NCBI GenBank assembly: GCA_965249925.1
Contig: OZ252260.1
Coordinates: forward strand, 3,286,001 to 3,350,000
Source of the DNA: Hoeflea_A sp965249925
GTDB lineage: Bacteria; Pseudomonadota; Alphaproteobacteria; Rhizobiales; Rhizobiaceae
Direction: 5' to 3'
DNA: 64,000 bases
The notes under the pieces were generated by a model. It had not been told where the DNA came from. It made no database searches and saw nothing but the letters and a program-made list of their open reading frames with translations. Below are positions 35,830-43,915 of this stretch, piece after piece (the first letter of the stretch is position 1; each line of letters opens with the position of its first letter). The translations under genes and the position numbers were made by a program.

Positions 35830-36444
35830 GGATCTGTCGTGGCCACATCCGGGAGCTGATGGCGGTCACGATCGACCGTGCCGTGCGATTTCTCAAGCAT
35901 CGGGGATCGCGCTACAATCCCATTCGGGAGGTCAAAGTAGCACCGTTGGAGGAACTCGGGGTTCCACTCTGGCTGATAACCTGTCTGGATCCGGATGTTT
36001 CCAAAGTCGGTGCCCCGCCAATGCATCCGATTTCAGTCGACACGTTTCGGAAACGAGTCGATGGCATTTGACCCGGTTGTTTGATCGCTTCTTTGGAGGC
36101 CGCTTGGGTTCTCACGAAAAGCGGCCGATCAGGACCAATGGGTCGTAAGTCAACCGATACGTAAAGGGGATTGGACCATGGCCAATCGGCCCGGAAACCG
36201 GATCAAGGATCGGCTCGAGTTCGGATCAAAACGGCACGACACAAGCCCAAGCCTTCGTGGATGGGCTACCAAAACCGCATCAGACAAAGGAAGCGCCGAA
36301 AGGCAAAAAGACGATCCAAAAAACAAGCCGTCTGATCAAGCCGCTCCAAGTGGCACTGTCAGGTGATTCCCCTCTCTGTACATGTGGTAGAGGCAATTCG
36401 GGGCCGCGACCTCAAGGCACCGTTCAATATACCCATTGTTTGAT
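35830..36444. other. 615-bp gap with two weak small open frames
   Basis: Two plus-strand frames deserve mention only: 35859-36071 (70 residues, GGGAG before the ATG, begins MAVTIDRAVRFLKHRG) and 36178-36366 (62 residues, AAGGGG before the ATG, very polar with many K, D and S). Neither shows a known domain. Base composition is lower than in the core genes. I cannot say whether they are real. Confidence 0.35.
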
Positions 36445-37125
36445 CTAATTGAGAAACACGTTGTGGGAATCATTGCACATGCCGGCGTGGCGTTCGGCCA
36501 AGATCCTTCGAATTCTGATGGGGTAATACGCATGGCGAAGGAGATAGAGACCAATCTTCCAACGCCTTTCAAATGAAGACATCTCGGTGCAGTAAAATTC
36601 ATCGCTTCCGAACGCGGATTCAATGCCACCTTTATCTAGCGTGCGCTTTTCGAGTATCTGGAAAATCCGCAAACACTCTCTACCAGACAGACCGGCACGC
36701 ATACACATATCAAGCGCAAACTGATCGGCTTCAATTTCCCGACGCGCGCGTGCGAAAGGCGACGCTGCGTCTCGCAATACAAGCATTGCTATCTTGAGCC
36801 GGCCTCTCACCCCTTCGGATATGACAGGAACGTGTCCCAATTCATGGTGGGCGATCTCGTGAGCAATGGCAAATGCGGCCATCTCAACGGATCCGCAAAG
36901 CTCAAGCAAAGTTCTTGTCAGAAAGATATGATGTCCGTCAGCGGTGAACGCATAGTATTTTGGGTTGTGCAAAACCCGAATGCGATAGTGAGAAATGTTT
37001 GGAAAAACTGACTTCAGAAGGCCAAATGCCTCACGCGCAAGCCGTACGCTCCAGTCATGATCCATGACGTGGTTGTGAGAGGTCACGCCATCAATGGCAT
37101 CACCAAGCGTATGGAAATCCTGCAT
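36445..37125 (-). CDS. M48-family zinc metalloprotease (short, no membrane segments)
   Basis: The 226-residue protein carries the zinc motif HEIAHHELGH and, downstream, the third-ligand segment REIEADQFALDMC (E-A-D-X-F-A type), as in M48 peptidases. The upstream HHIFLTRTLLELC block is also typical. It lacks the membrane helices of HtpX and the TPR of BepA, and has no signal peptide, so it appears soluble and cytosolic. GC content is lower than in neighbours. It sits at the right end of the accessory segment; substrate unknown. Confidence 0.85.
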   Translation of the reverse strand: MQDFHTLGDAIDGVTSHNHVMDHDWSVRLAREAFGLLKSVFPNISHYRIRVLHNPKYYAFTADGHHIFLTRTLLELCGSVEMAAFAIAHEIAHHELGHVPVISEGVRGRLKIAMLVLRDAASPFARARREIEADQFALDMCMRAGLSGRECLRIFQILEKRTLDKGGIESAFGSDEFYCTEMSSFERRWKIGLYLLRHAYYPIRIRRILAERHAGMCNDSHNVFLN

Positions 37126-37309
37126 TAATATTATATGGATATGCGAAGTGTGCCGGTCAATTCAGGAGTTGTGTCTATGAACCTTGGCTGATGGAATTGC
37201 CGAGGAGAGTCTGCTTGATCGGCAACTCTGTCATTGCTCCGATTTGGTGAACGTCGGGTCTCAACAGAAGCCGCCGTTGAAGTCTGGACCCGCGCATAGG
37301 TCTAACATC

Positions 37310-38227
37310 TCAGCGCGTGTCAGGTGGTCTTTCCCCGGAAAAAGCCCCGTTGAAGTGGCCGGCCAGGTGGTCGATCAGCGCACGCATCCGCGCCGTCAGA
37401 TGGCGGTTTGGCGGGTAGAGCGCGTAGAGGCCGTAGTCTTCGGAGCGGCGGTCGCCAAACAGCTCTTCGAGCCGACCGTCGGCGAGCACCGCTTCGACCG
37501 CATAAAGCGGGCAGCGGGCGATGCCGAGGCCGGCCATCGCCAGTTCGACAGCCGCACGCGGTGCGTTGCCGCGGATGCGACCAGAGACGCGGACCGTTTC
37601 AATTCCGTCGGCTGTCTGAAACGGCCAGGCGACCGCATCCGGCGTGTCCTGGTGAATGATGCATTCATGCGAGGCCAGGGCGCGCGGATGGGCAGGACGC
37701 CCATGCGCTTCCAGATAGGCCGGCGAGGCGCAGACGACGAGCGGCATGCCTGCCAGTTTGCGCACCCGCAGGGTGGAATCGCGCAGAGTGCCGATCCGCA
37801 CGCCGAGGTCAAAGCCCTCCTCGACCAGCGCCACCCGTGCGTCGGTCAAATGAAGATCGACCTGGATCGCCGGATGGGCGAGAAGGAACGGTGCCAGCGC
37901 CCGCACCAGGTGGGTGGAGCCGAAACCGGTCGGCGCGGTGATGCGGATCTGACCGGAGAGTTCCGTCTGGCGGCGCTGGACCAGGTCCTGCAGCTCGTCG
38001 AACTGGTCAAGCAGGGGCCGGCAGCGCTCCAGGTAGGCCGCACCGACATCGGTCAGCGTGACGCTGCGTGTGGTCCGGTTGAAAAGCTGCGTCGACAGTC
38101 GGGCTTCCAGGGCGGCCACGTGGTTGCTCACCAGCTTGGTCGACCGGCCGAGCCGTCGCGCCGCTCCGGTAAAGGAATTCTCCTGCGCCACCGCGATGAA
38201 TGCCCGCATGGTTTCGATCTGATCCAT
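37310..38227 (-). CDS. LysR-type transcriptional regulator (divergent from GST)
   Basis: The 305-residue protein begins MDQIETMRAFIAVAQENSFTG with the helix-turn-helix GAARRLGRSTKLVSNHVAALE, then the effector domain (LSGQIRITAPTGFGSTHLVRAL). A TTG five codons upstream is possible. It is divergent from a GST gene across a 139-bp promoter region rich in A and T, the standard layout for LysR control of the neighbouring gene. Its last ~46 codons are duplicated as a fragment at 29667-29807. Confidence 0.92.
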   Translation of the reverse strand: MDQIETMRAFIAVAQENSFTGAARRLGRSTKLVSNHVAALEARLSTQLFNRTTRSVTLTDVGAAYLERCRPLLDQFDELQDLVQRRQTELSGQIRITAPTGFGSTHLVRALAPFLLAHPAIQVDLHLTDARVALVEEGFDLGVRIGTLRDSTLRVRKLAGMPLVVCASPAYLEAHGRPAHPRALASHECIIHQDTPDAVAWPFQTADGIETVRVSGRIRGNAPRAAVELAMAGLGIARCPLYAVEAVLADGRLEELFGDRRSEDYGLYALYPPNRHLTARMRALIDHLAGHFNGAFSGERPPDTR

Positions 38228-38366
38228 TCCCGTAAACTCCAATTATGTACAGATGATACATAATGAAAGAAGAAAATCGAATATTATATCACATCTTGGG
38301 ATGATCCATATTCGGGGCGTGCGGCGCTGAGCGTCGATTGAAACCCAAGCAACAAGGATCTGCCCC
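38228..38366. promoter_or_regulatory. Divergent promoter region of LysR and GST genes
   Basis: The 139-bp gap is AT-rich around 38240-38300. It must hold the LysR autoregulatory site and the GST promoter. I cannot assign a T-N11-A motif with certainty. Confidence 0.4.
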
Positions 38367-38987
38367 GTGTCCAACGCCATTCGCATTCACCGTTTTGCTC
38401 TCTCCGGCCATTCCCATCGTGTCGAGCTGTTTGCCGCTCTCGCCGGAATTGATCACCAGTTCGTCGATGTCGATCTTGCCGGTGGCGAGCATAAACGGCA
38501 GCCGTTTCTGTCGCTCAACCCGTTCGGCCAGGTGCCGGTGATCGAGGACGGCGACATCGTGCTGTCGGACTCCAACGCCATTCTTGTCTATCTGGCACGC
38601 AAATATGCGCCCGACTGGCTGCCGCGCGATGCCGTACAGGAAGCCGAGGTCCAGAAATTTCTGTCGATGGCGGCCGGCCAGATCGCCTATGGCCCGGCGG
38701 CCGCACGGCTGATTACCGTGTTTGGTGCCGATCTGGATCCGGCCTTTGCCGCCACCGTGGCCGGCTGGGCGCTCGACCGCCTGGAAGCGCATCTGGAGGC
38801 GCGCGATTGGCTGGTGGGCGACCGTCCGACGATCGCCGATGTGGCGATCTACAGCTACACGGCCCACGCGCCGGAGGGCAACGTTTCGCTCGATGCCTAC
38901 CCGAACGTCCGGGAGCTGCTCGCCCGCATCGAAAACCTGCCCGGCTTCGTGCCGATGCCGGCGACGCCGGTCGGTCTCGCCGCCTGA
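38367..38987 (+). CDS. Glutathione S-transferase
   Basis: The 206-residue protein starts at GTG behind AAGGA. The N-terminal thioredoxin fold has FALSGHSHRVELF with a likely catalytic serine, NPFGQVPVIEDGD with the cis-proline, and SDSNAILVYLARKY with the glutathione-binding Ser. The helical C-terminal domain ends with the N-capping GDRPTIADVAIYSY. It likely conjugates electrophiles with glutathione. A flavoprotein fusion gene follows 27 nt downstream in the same operon, under the divergent LysR. Confidence 0.93.
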   Translation: MSNAIRIHRFALSGHSHRVELFAALAGIDHQFVDVDLAGGEHKRQPFLSLNPFGQVPVIEDGDIVLSDSNAILVYLARKYAPDWLPRDAVQEAEVQKFLSMAAGQIAYGPAAARLITVFGADLDPAFAATVAGWALDRLEAHLEARDWLVGDRPTIADVAIYSYTAHAPEGNVSLDAYPNVRELLARIENLPGFVPMPATPVGLAA

Positions 38988-39014
38988 CCGGCAGCGCAAC
39001 AGGGAGAACTCGTC

Positions 39015-40667
39015 ATGCTGGATCAACCGCAAATTAACCCGTCTCCGTTCCATCCTGGGGAGCAGGCGGTGCAGGAACGCCTCGGTGTCCGCGACATCGA
39101 GACCTGGGCGCGCCAGGTCGTGCGCGACCACCTGCCCGATCAGCACCGGTCTTTCCACACCGGCCTGCCGTTCCTGATCGCCGCTGCCCGCGATAGCCGG
39201 GACCGGCCCTGGGCAACGGTACTGACCGGCCCGGATGGTTTCGTCACCTCGCCGGATCCGCGCCGTCTGCGCATCGCAGCCCAACCGGTCCCCGGCGACG
39301 CGCTTGAGGGCGCTCTGAGTGACGGCGCAGACCTTGGCATCCTCGGCATCGAGCTCGTCACCCGGCGTCGCAACCGCGTCAATGGCCGTGTCGCGACGGT
39401 TGAAGACGGGGCGCTGCTTTTCGAGGTGGATCAGGCATTCGGCAACTGCCCGCAATACATCCGCGAGCGGGCGGTGCGTCGGGTGAAACCCGCTCCGGCA
39501 AAGCCGCCGCGCCGCGGCCGGGTCTTGACGCAGGCGCAACGCGCCCTGGTCGCAGGCGCCGATACCTTCTTCATCGCCAGCGGTTATCGCGGCGAAGGAG
39601 ACAGCCCGACCTTCGGCATGGACGCCTCGCATCGCGGCGGCGACCGGGGCTTCGTCGAGGTGGTCGATGGCCGCCACCTGCGCTTTCCCGATTACGCCGG
39701 CAACAACCACTTCAACACCATCGGCAATTTGCTCGCCGACCCGCGCGCCGGCATGCTGTTCATCGACTTTACCAATGGCAGCCTGTTGCAGTTGACCGGA
39801 CGGGCGACGATTGACTGGGCGTCATCCGATTTGCATCGTTTCCCCGGCGCTCGTCGCCTCATCACGCTGGAGATCGACGAAATCGTCGATCTCGGATCGG
39901 CCATCGATCTGCGCTGGCAGGCTGACGCCGACTCGGTCCGTTCGTTGCGGCTGGTGGACAAGCGCCGCGAGAGCGATGATGTCGTTTCGTTCCTGTTCGA
40001 AGCCCGCGACGGCGGTCAACTGCCACCCTTCGAGGCCGGCCAGCACCTGCCGCTGGAACTGCGCATTCCGGGTCACGCCGAACCGGTCGCCCGGACCTAT
40101 TCGCTCTCCGGCGCGCCGGGCGCGCCGGGTTACCGGATCAGCGTCAAGCGCGAGCCGAAAGGACTGGCGTCGCGTTTCCTGCATGATTGCCTGGAACCAG
40201 GGGCCATCATCGACAGCCGCAGGCCTGGCGGTGACTTTGTGCTGGAAGATGATCGCCGGCCGATCGTGCTGGTCAGCGCCGGCATCGGCGTCACCCCGAT
40301 GGCGAGCATGCTGCAGGCGTTGGCGGCCGGAAACGACGACCGTCCGGTCTGGTTTGTGCAAGGCGCCCGGGACGGCCGCCACCATCCGCTACGCGATGAG
40401 ATCCGAGCGCTTGTCGACGATCGCCGCAACAACACGGCGCTGCATGTCGCCTATAGCCGCCCGGCGTCCGATGACGTCATAGGTCGCGACTTTGACAGCG
40501 AGGGTCGGGTCGATGCCGACCTGTTGATGCGACTGCTGCCGATGGACGAGGCGGTGTTCTACCTGTGCGGTCCCACCAGCTTCATGGCGGATATCGTGGA
40601 GGGGCTTCGGCAGCACGGCGTGCCGGCGGACCGGATTCATTCCGAGACCTTCGGCCCGGTCGCCTGA
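39015..40667 (+). CDS. PNPOx-like domain fused to FAD/NAD(P)-binding flavohemoglobin-type reductase
   Basis: The 550-residue protein combines an N-terminal pyridoxamine 5'-phosphate oxidase-like split barrel (about 40-300; FPDYAGNNHFNTIGNLLADPRAGMLF) with a C-terminal reductase: FAD motif ARTYSLSG, NAD(P) motif VLVSAGIGVTPMASML and CGPTSFM at the end. No globin and no C-terminal 2Fe-2S domain is present. Such fusions probably reduce an FMN-bound or small-molecule substrate with NAD(P)H electrons. The operon with GST suggests detoxification of an electrophilic or nitrated compound; this is inference. Confidence 0.88.
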   Translation: MLDQPQINPSPFHPGEQAVQERLGVRDIETWARQVVRDHLPDQHRSFHTGLPFLIAAARDSRDRPWATVLTGPDGFVTSPDPRRLRIAAQPVPGDALEGALSDGADLGILGIELVTRRRNRVNGRVATVEDGALLFEVDQAFGNCPQYIRERAVRRVKPAPAKPPRRGRVLTQAQRALVAGADTFFIASGYRGEGDSPTFGMDASHRGGDRGFVEVVDGRHLRFPDYAGNNHFNTIGNLLADPRAGMLFIDFTNGSLLQLTGRATIDWASSDLHRFPGARRLITLEIDEIVDLGSAIDLRWQADADSVRSLRLVDKRRESDDVVSFLFEARDGGQLPPFEAGQHLPLELRIPGHAEPVARTYSLSGAPGAPGYRISVKREPKGLASRFLHDCLEPGAIIDSRRPGGDFVLEDDRRPIVLVSAGIGVTPMASMLQALAAGNDDRPVWFVQGARDGRHHPLRDEIRALVDDRRNNTALHVAYSRPASDDVIGRDFDSEGRVDADLLMRLLPMDEAVFYLCGPTSFMADIVEGLRQHGVPADRIHSETFGPVA

Positions 40668-40689
40668 TGCCAGCCAGGGTCACGGCTAC

Positions 40690-40723
40690 ACCCTTTCATG
40701 GTTCAAGCAAACCATGAAAGGGT
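40690..40723. terminator. 14-bp perfect hairpin between convergent genes
   Basis: ACCCTTTCATGGTT, a 6-nt loop and AACCATGAAAGGGT form a perfect stem in the 56-bp gap between the fusion reductase stop and the alpha/beta hydrolase stop. It probably ends transcription from both sides, although only a short T run (TTTAG on the plus side) follows. The final T is directly adjacent to the hydrolase stop codon. Confidence 0.6.
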
Positions 40724-41542
40724 TTAGCGTTGATCGGCCAATTCCGCCGCGTCCGTCTCCAGGAACTCCGTCAGGGCTGCATTGACGGCCTCGGGCTCCT
40801 CGATGGTCGACGAATGACCGGCATTGGGGATGATGACCAGTTTGGAACCCGGGATCGCTGCGTGCATGCGTTCCGATTTCTCCGGGACGGTGGCGGCGTC
40901 CTGATCCCCCACCAGAACAAGCACCGGCATGTCGATCTGGCTGATCCGGTCGGCGACACCACGGCGTTCAATGACGCCCATGACGGCCCGCGTGATACCC
41001 ACTCGGTCATTCGCCAGAATGGCATCGCGCCAGCGGGTCCTCAGCGCCTCGCGTGCCGGATCGGCCAGAAAACTGCTGCCGAACATGATCGGCATGACCC
41101 GGTCGATCACCAGCCCAAGGCCGAACCAGCGGGCGATAAAGTTCAGAATCCGGTACTTGAAGCCATTCGGTTCCGGATCCGCCGACGTCTCCAGCAGGAT
41201 CAGCGAACGCAAGAGTTCCGGTCGTTCGATCGCCAGGCGCATGCCGATAAACCCGCCCATTGACAGTCCGGCAAAATGGCACGGTGCCGCGTCGAGCGCC
41301 TCGATGAGCCGCGCCGCGTCGCCAGCCAGCGTCTCCATGTCGTACCCGTCGTCGGTGACCTGGCTTTTGCCCTGCCCTCGATGGTCGTAGGTGATGCAGC
41401 GGTAGCGGCTTTTCAGATTGGCCACCTGGTCGGCGAACATGGCGCCGTTCATCAGCAGCCCGTGGGAAAACACGATGGTCTGCTCACCGCTGCCCTCATC
41501 CGTGTAATGCAGGCGCGTGCCGTCGATTTCCAGAAAGGGCAT
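40724..41542 (-). CDS. Alpha/beta hydrolase
   Basis: The 272-residue protein has the nucleophile elbow Gly-Leu-Ser94-Met-Gly-Gly, the oxyanion HG (FSHGLLMNG), the acid in LVLVGDQDAATVP and the catalytic His in IPNAGHSSTIEEP. The pattern matches 3-oxoadipate enol-lactonase and related esterases, but no protocatechuate-pathway gene is nearby. The chosen ATG has GGGAG upstream; a longer frame adds 13 residues without features. Confidence 0.9.
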   Translation of the reverse strand: MPFLEIDGTRLHYTDEGSGEQTIVFSHGLLMNGAMFADQVANLKSRYRCITYDHRGQGKSQVTDDGYDMETLAGDAARLIEALDAAPCHFAGLSMGGFIGMRLAIERPELLRSLILLETSADPEPNGFKYRILNFIARWFGLGLVIDRVMPIMFGSSFLADPAREALRTRWRDAILANDRVGITRAVMGVIERRGVADRISQIDMPVLVLVGDQDAATVPEKSERMHAAIPGSKLVIIPNAGHSSTIEEPEAVNAALTEFLETDAAELADQR

Positions 41543-41653
41543 GATAATTCTCCCGAGGATTGTCCGCGCTCCCTCCAGCATCGTACGGCAAGCCTATTGG
41601 TGCTGGCAACGGCGGGTCAGAGGCCGCTGATGCACGCGAAGTTCCTCGCCTGG

Positions 41654-41953
41654 TCACGTGACGCTGAGCAGGATCATGCCGATCACGGTTACCAGCCGCA
41701 TCGCCTCGGCGATCCGGCGATCGCCGTCAAAGTGGTCCGCGGATCGCCAGACGCCGACGGTGGCGATGAAATTGTAGGGCAGGGACACCCCGTACCCGAA
41801 AAGCACAGCCAGCAAAGGTCTTTCCGACATCATGAAGGCCAGGAAAAGGCCGCTGGTGATAAGGTTGACGATCAGCCCGCCGAGCACCGCCCAGATCCAG
41901 AACGCGTCCGGTAAGGCGATATCGCCGGCCCAAAGTCGTCGGAGGAAAGACAT
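41654..41953 (-). CDS. Small hypothetical membrane protein
   Basis: The 99-residue protein has three likely membrane helices (FWIWAVLGGLIVNLITSGLFLAF; LLAVLFGYGVSLPYNFIATVGV; LVTVIGMILLSVT). The pattern resembles small uncharacterised inner-membrane proteins of alphaproteobacteria. No ribosome site is obvious. It lies between the hydrolase and a large membrane protein, all on the same strand, but gaps of about 65-110 nt leave co-transcription unclear. Confidence 0.65.
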   Translation of the reverse strand: MSFLRRLWAGDIALPDAFWIWAVLGGLIVNLITSGLFLAFMMSERPLLAVLFGYGVSLPYNFIATVGVWRSADHFDGDRRIAEAMRLVTVIGMILLSVT

Positions 41954-42019
41954 GAAGCGGGTTATGCCCCAATCCGACGGCCCGGCGCAAATGGCGGCGC
42001 GTTGGCTGACATCAATCCA

Positions 42020-43753
42020 TCATTGAACAATCTGAGGGGCGATCCTCGGATGGACGAACGCATCGTAGCAGGAGGTCAGTTGGATGCGCCGATGCCGGTT
42101 GAGGGCGTCGCCGTAGATCTCCAAAAGCCGCACGTTGTTTTGGATCACCGGGCAGGTGGGATAGAGCGCGATATCGACATCCGACACGGAAGCGACCACC
42201 TGATCGTCTGGCGCCGGGATAGCGCGAAACGGATCGGCACCGATGGCCACGTGTTTCGGCGCGCTGCGGTCCATCAGCCACGGAAACGGATTGGTGAATG
42301 ACAGGTGGAAGAGCGTTTCGAACCGGACTTGCTGGTCCGCTTCCATCGCTTTGAGGGTGCCGATCGCGTCGTCCATATGGATCAGATAGCCGATCTGGTG
42401 CTTGAACTCGTTGAACAGCACGAAGGAGGGCAGCACTTCGGCCGCCGCGATGGCCTCGTAGGTCTCTCTGTGGGCCGGATAGATCCCGGCGAAGGTCTCA
42501 GCCATATTCAGTCGAAACGGACGGACCGAAACGGCGCCGACGGTCTTTAGATGCTCGTGCTCCAGCGGCGCGGCCCGCAGGGCGCCGGTCGACGCCCGCC
42601 CGGCGCGTTCCGCAACGATCAGCGTCACCGGAATGATGGCGGCAAAGGCCAGAAGCCGTGCGGTAAAGCGCCAGTTGGGTGCCTCCGGCAGCAATCTGGG
42701 ATCCGCGATCGCGGCCAGCAGCACCGGCCAAGTGTAAATCATGTCCTGGCTGCCGAAGTTCTGGCTTTCGAACAGCAGACCGGCGGCGAGCACAACGGCG
42801 AGCCAGCAGGCGTGCTTGTCGAGCAGCTTCGACAAGGATGCCGGCCCAGGCTGCCGCGCCAATCCCTTGACGTCGGCCAACCAGGCCCGCCAGTCAAGAC
42901 AGATGAGCAGCAGGATCAGCAGTCCCGCCGGCAGCAGGATCTTGAGGTTTTGCATCGACTTGCTGGCCAGCTGCGCCAGCACGTTGACGGAATTGATCGA
43001 CAGCAGCGTTTGAATGTTGCCGATATAGGCTGAAATGATGCCAGAATGGAGTTCAAGCGCCGCCAGCCCGATGAGAAACGCCAGACCGCTGGCCAGCGCC
43101 GAAAGGATGTGCAGGCGTCCGGCAAGAAGCGCGAAAACGCAGATCAACCCGGCCACTGAGAAAGCGGTGATCTTCAGCAGGAACAGCGCCAGCATGCACA
43201 GCGCGACGAGAACGCCCAGAAGCCTCTGGGATCGGACAAACACCAGGGAAGCCACCAGGATGTAAAGCAGCACCGCCGCCTGCCGGTTGTAGATCCCGAA
43301 GCCGTCACTGCCGGCGAAGATATAATAATCGCGCACATTGAACGGAAGGATCGCAAAGAACAGGAACGGCAGCAGAATGCCGTAGGCCACGGCGCGGTTT
43401 GTTCGGTCGACCTCCAGGATCACCAGGGCCATCAACGGTGCCGAAACGACGAACAGCGACCACTCGACAAGCAACAGCGGCTGGGCTTCGGGGAATACGG
43501 CGAGAGCGCCGCTGAACAGGTAATAGCCTAGCGGCCCCACCGGCGTGAAAAAGTCGACATTGGGCACCTGACCGTCGAAAATCCGGTTCGCCGCGTCGAA
43601 ATACAGAAACAGGTCCCAGTACATCGATCCGATCGGAACGGTGTCGATGCCGAGCAGCAGCACCGGCAGCAGGCCGATCGCGACGATCAGGATTATTATG
43701 GGTGAGACGAACGGCCGGCTCAGGCCGTGGCTGTACTCGGTGGTCAGAGACAC
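42020..43753 (-). CDS. Polytopic membrane protein, GT-C-like, function unknown
   Basis: The protein has about 577 residues. An N-terminal helix is followed by a loop rich in acidic and aromatic residues (SMYWDLFLYFDAANRIFDGQ, then VDFFTPVGPLGYYLF), as in GT-C glycosyltransferases of the PMT/ArnT type. About 10 more helices follow, and a C-terminal soluble part of some 180 residues (VLPSFVLFNEFKHQIGYL... to the end). GT-C enzymes move sugars from lipid carriers; here the assignment is only topological. A GTG preceded by GGAGAG was chosen; another GTG lies 18 nt upstream. Confidence 0.75.
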   Translation of the reverse strand: MSLTTEYSHGLSRPFVSPIIILIVAIGLLPVLLLGIDTVPIGSMYWDLFLYFDAANRIFDGQVPNVDFFTPVGPLGYYLFSGALAVFPEAQPLLLVEWSLFVVSAPLMALVILEVDRTNRAVAYGILLPFLFFAILPFNVRDYYIFAGSDGFGIYNRQAAVLLYILVASLVFVRSQRLLGVLVALCMLALFLLKITAFSVAGLICVFALLAGRLHILSALASGLAFLIGLAALELHSGIISAYIGNIQTLLSINSVNVLAQLASKSMQNLKILLPAGLLILLLICLDWRAWLADVKGLARQPGPASLSKLLDKHACWLAVVLAAGLLFESQNFGSQDMIYTWPVLLAAIADPRLLPEAPNWRFTARLLAFAAIIPVTLIVAERAGRASTGALRAAPLEHEHLKTVGAVSVRPFRLNMAETFAGIYPAHRETYEAIAAAEVLPSFVLFNEFKHQIGYLIHMDDAIGTLKAMEADQQVRFETLFHLSFTNPFPWLMDRSAPKHVAIGADPFRAIPAPDDQVVASVSDVDIALYPTCPVIQNNVRLLEIYGDALNRHRRIQLTSCYDAFVHPRIAPQIVQ

Positions 43754-43915
43754 CTGTCGCTCTCCGTTCACTCGCTCGGACCAACCGGCCCGGCGTTCGC
43801 CCCCTCGTTGGCGCGATTTCTACCCCGGGGTGCAGCGTGCGGACAGACCGGAGAACGGGTTTTCTGAGTTTATGGTGAACGCGACGGTGGGCGGGGACGC
43901 GACATAGACGACACT

